23,658 nucleotides of DNA. Source: a virus. Below, one piece after another: positions 22,515-23,658 of the stretch (position 1 is the stretch's first letter; every line of letters starts with the position of its first letter). A program made the position numbers and the translations under genes. The stretch is from positions 1 to 23,658 of the IMG/VR virus record IMGVR_UViG_3300033183_000185; one strand, given 5' to 3'. Under the pieces are notes generated by a model. It saw only the letters and a list, made by a program, of their open reading frames with translations, had not been told where the DNA came from and ran no database searches.

Positions 22515-22542
22515 TTGACACCGTTAGAGATATCGCTATATT
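22515..22542 (+). promoter_or_regulatory. Early sigma-70 promoter P2
   Basis: TTGACA (22515-22520, perfect -35), 16-base spacer, TATATT (22537-22542). It sits in the 74-base gap before the 70-residue gene. A G7 run (22508-22514) lies directly upstream. Confidence 0.78.
22528..22535. promoter_or_regulatory. Candidate operator 3, AGATATCG in P2 spacer
   Basis: One mismatch to CGATATCG, ending one base before the -10 box of P2. The same near-palindrome sits in the spacer of both early promoters. Confidence 0.5.
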
Positions 22543-22579
22543 TAACTTGCAAGAGGGATTTAGGAAGAAAGGAGGAAAG

Positions 22580-22792
22580 ATGATTGATCGCGTTGCAGTC
22601 CGGTTGGAGATGGCCGCTGAGGCCCCTGCGGTTTGCGATCGACCTTTGGCCGCGTTGGCTGATTTGTTCCAGGAGCAATTAGTCGACCGACTTCGGGCCG
22701 GTGCCGACTACGGTAACATCCGTGGTGAGAACGGTGAGGTGCTTGGTCACTGGAACATTTACTTGGACGGTGAAGAACCCGTCATTTATTAG
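22580..22792 (+). CDS. Hypothetical early protein
   Basis: A 70-residue protein starting MIDRVAVRLEMAAEAPAVCD. ATG 22580 is chosen because AAAGGAGG lies 6-8 bases upstream; a longer frame opening at 22466 would begin inside the previous gene and across P2. It is amphipathic in the first half and has a strand-rich end (YGNIRGENGEVLGHWNIYLDGEEPVIY). No family recognised. The next gene follows 12 bases on. Confidence 0.72.
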   Translation: MIDRVAVRLEMAAEAPAVCDRPLAALADLFQEQLVDRLRAGADYGNIRGENGEVLGHWNIYLDGEEPVIY

Positions 22793-22804
22793 GAAGGAAA
22801 TCAA

Positions 22805-23278
22805 ATGAGTGCTTATCTATGTAACCCCGAACACATTGGCGTTCTTGCCAATGCCATGTATCGCGCCAATGTTGGCTTGTACTGCCAGCCCAACAGCCCC
22901 CAGAAAATGGCGGCGGCCCTAGCCAAAGCCAACTGGATCAGCATCGAGGCCCGTTACCCCAACGATGATTTCATGCTTGGGAACCAGAGCTTTGAAGAAT
23001 ACTGCGAAGCTTGCCAGCGCGAAGCTTGCCGCCCCGACCCTGATCTAAAGCCTATCGACTTCATCAAGCTTGCTCAGTGCTTTGCCTACCAGGCATGTGA
23101 GGCTTACGAGTTCCAGGCTGCAAAGTATGACAGCGACTACATCGGGGACCACCACATCAATGCATTCATCATGGCGATGGTACGCAAGATGCCTGGCTAC
23201 GATGATGCGCCCTGGGGTTACGATCGTAAGCCTGACGCGCCAGAGGTCATGGACCTTAGCGCAATGATGATGGGTTGA
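22805..23278 (+). CDS. Conserved hypothetical phage protein
   Basis: A 157-residue protein starting MSAYLCNPEHIGVLANAMYR, preceded by AGGAAGGAAA. The combination of MSAYxCxxxHI, a central NWISIEARYPNDD and a helical part FIKLAQCFAYQACEAYEF is similar to unnamed small proteins in other phages. It has six Cys residues without a recognisable metal-binding pattern. Largest of the rightward genes in this window; the function is unknown. A UACG-loop hairpin follows it. Confidence 0.75.
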   Translation: MSAYLCNPEHIGVLANAMYRANVGLYCQPNSPQKMAAALAKANWISIEARYPNDDFMLGNQSFEEYCEACQREACRPDPDLKPIDFIKLAQCFAYQACEAYEFQAAKYDSDYIGDHHINAFIMAMVRKMPGYDDAPWGYDRKPDAPEVMDLSAMMMG

Positions 23279-23287
23279 TCTTGTTTA

Positions 23288-23303
23288 GCGCCCTACGGGG
23301 CGC
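23288..23303 (+). terminator. UACG tetraloop hairpin between early genes
   Basis: GCGCCC-TACG-GGGCGC: six GC pairs closed by a C-UACG-G loop of the very stable UNCG class. No U run follows. It may be a partial terminator, RNA end stabiliser or RNase III site. Confidence 0.45.
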
Positions 23304-23332
23304 GTTGCTGGTTCAATTAGAAAGGAAGGTTA

Positions 23333-23527
23333 ATGAAAGAGCTTTACGAAATGATGGACGCAGACAACATGCGCCCCACTGCCAAGGTCACGAAGCAGAT
23401 CGACGGTCTCGTTGGTCGCTACAATAAAAAGTCTGTTGACAAGGCAATCAGAACCAGCCGCCAGAAGATCAGCGGCAAAGAAGCAAAAGCAATTCATGCA
23501 CTATTGAAAGGACGCAGCAATGGATAA
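23333..23527 (+). CDS. Small basic hypothetical protein
   Basis: A 64-residue basic protein starting MKELYEMMDADNMRPTAKVT, with further helices VGRYNKKSVDKAIRTSRQKIS and KEAKAIHALLKGR. AAAGGAAGG precedes the start. The charge could suit a nucleic acid partner, but no family is recognised. The stop overlaps the next gene by 8 bases. Confidence 0.7.
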   Translation: MKELYEMMDADNMRPTAKVTKQIDGLVGRYNKKSVDKAIRTSRQKISGKEAKAIHALLKGRSNG

Positions 23528-23642
23528 CTGGCAAGACTTCATACGCATTCTGAAATCAATCACCCTGGGCGACATCCTGGGGTGCATTGGTTTGTTTGTG
23601 TTGCTTTACATCGGTCTATTCGGGATCTTGGTCTATGGTTGA
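23520..23642 (+). CDS. 40-residue single-span membrane protein
   Basis: ATG 23520-23522 with AAAGGACG upstream. The product is MDNWQDFIRILKSITLGDIL followed by GCIGLFVLLYIGLFGILVYG: a short polar start, then about 22 hydrophobic residues to the C-terminus, a single membrane span. It overlaps the previous gene by 8 bases and its neighbour on the right starts inside it. The function is unknown. Confidence 0.65.
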   Translation: MDNWQDFIRILKSITLGDILGCIGLFVLLYIGLFGILVYG

Positions 23643-23658
23643 GCTTTCACTTGAGGCA
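23635..23658 (+). CDS. Start of a next gene, cut by the window edge
   Basis: ATG 23635-23637 begins MVELSLEA and is open to the right edge. Only eight codons are visible; it overlaps the previous stop by 8 bases, like its neighbours. The ribosome site is not clear. Confidence 0.35.

Noticed and set aside
22466-22579. Longer start of the 70-residue early gene.
   Set aside because: It would begin inside the preceding gene and span promoter P2; AAAGGAGG directly precedes the inner ATG.
1-23658. Phage-type (T7-like) RNA polymerase promoters repeated through the late block.
   Set aside because: I compared the three larger gaps and upstream regions and saw no shared 20-base promoter-like motif; no RNA polymerase gene is in the window either.

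Overview
This window looks like part of the genome of a short-tailed (podovirus-type) double-stranded DNA phage of a Gram-negative, probably aquatic bacterium. The sequence shows a full head and connector module: terminase small and large subunits, a head-to-tail connecting (portal) protein, scaffold, a major capsid protein and T7 gp11- and gp12-like tail tubular proteins. Large T7 gp14/15/16-like ejection proteins follow. No integrase, repressor of the CI type, tail sheath, tape measure or tRNA is visible. The host is an inference only: early promoters match the sigma-70 consensus, and a perfect DnaA box is present.

Layout. Two gene blocks diverge from about 21.4-21.5 kb. The right block (21512 to the end, + strand) holds nine small tightly packed genes of mostly unknown function, two of them small membrane proteins; strong sigma-70-type promoters lie at 21446-21474 and 22515-22542. 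The left block (21394 down to 1, - strand) starts with a ribbon-helix-helix regulator. It continues with a RusA resolvase, a DUF551 protein, a winged-helix replication initiator, an unknown gene, a small protein with an SSB-type acidic tip, TerS, a 50-residue coiled-coil protein, TerL, a GNAT-like protein and several small virion-type proteins. The DUF6321 protein, portal, Bbp19-like protein, scaffold, capsid, small decoration-like protein, tail tubular A and B and four ejection-type proteins complete it, the last running off the left edge. Most genes overlap by a few bases, so translational coupling is likely.

How it fits together. The early + strand genes are probably host-takeover genes read by host RNA polymerase. 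The regulator next to the divergent promoter is a natural candidate to bind the CGATATCG palindromes in and beside both early promoters. The initiator gene carries an apparent lambda-O-like origin inside its own reading frame: two tandem 25-bp iterons, a perfect DnaA box and an AT-rich stretch. Packaging, head, tail and ejection genes follow in assembly order.

Most notable points: the internal origin; a 1313-residue ejection-type protein joining two ParB-like domains with a RelA/SpoT-like nucleotidyltransferase domain; the regulator/operator/promoter set; an SSB-tail protein without a recognisable classical SSB fold; a DUF6321 gene split at an A7 run; and a branched RNA structure in front of the capsid gene. 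There is no gene-free stretch over 300 bases; the three largest gaps (12465-12640, 19453-19664, 21395-21511) are described as features.
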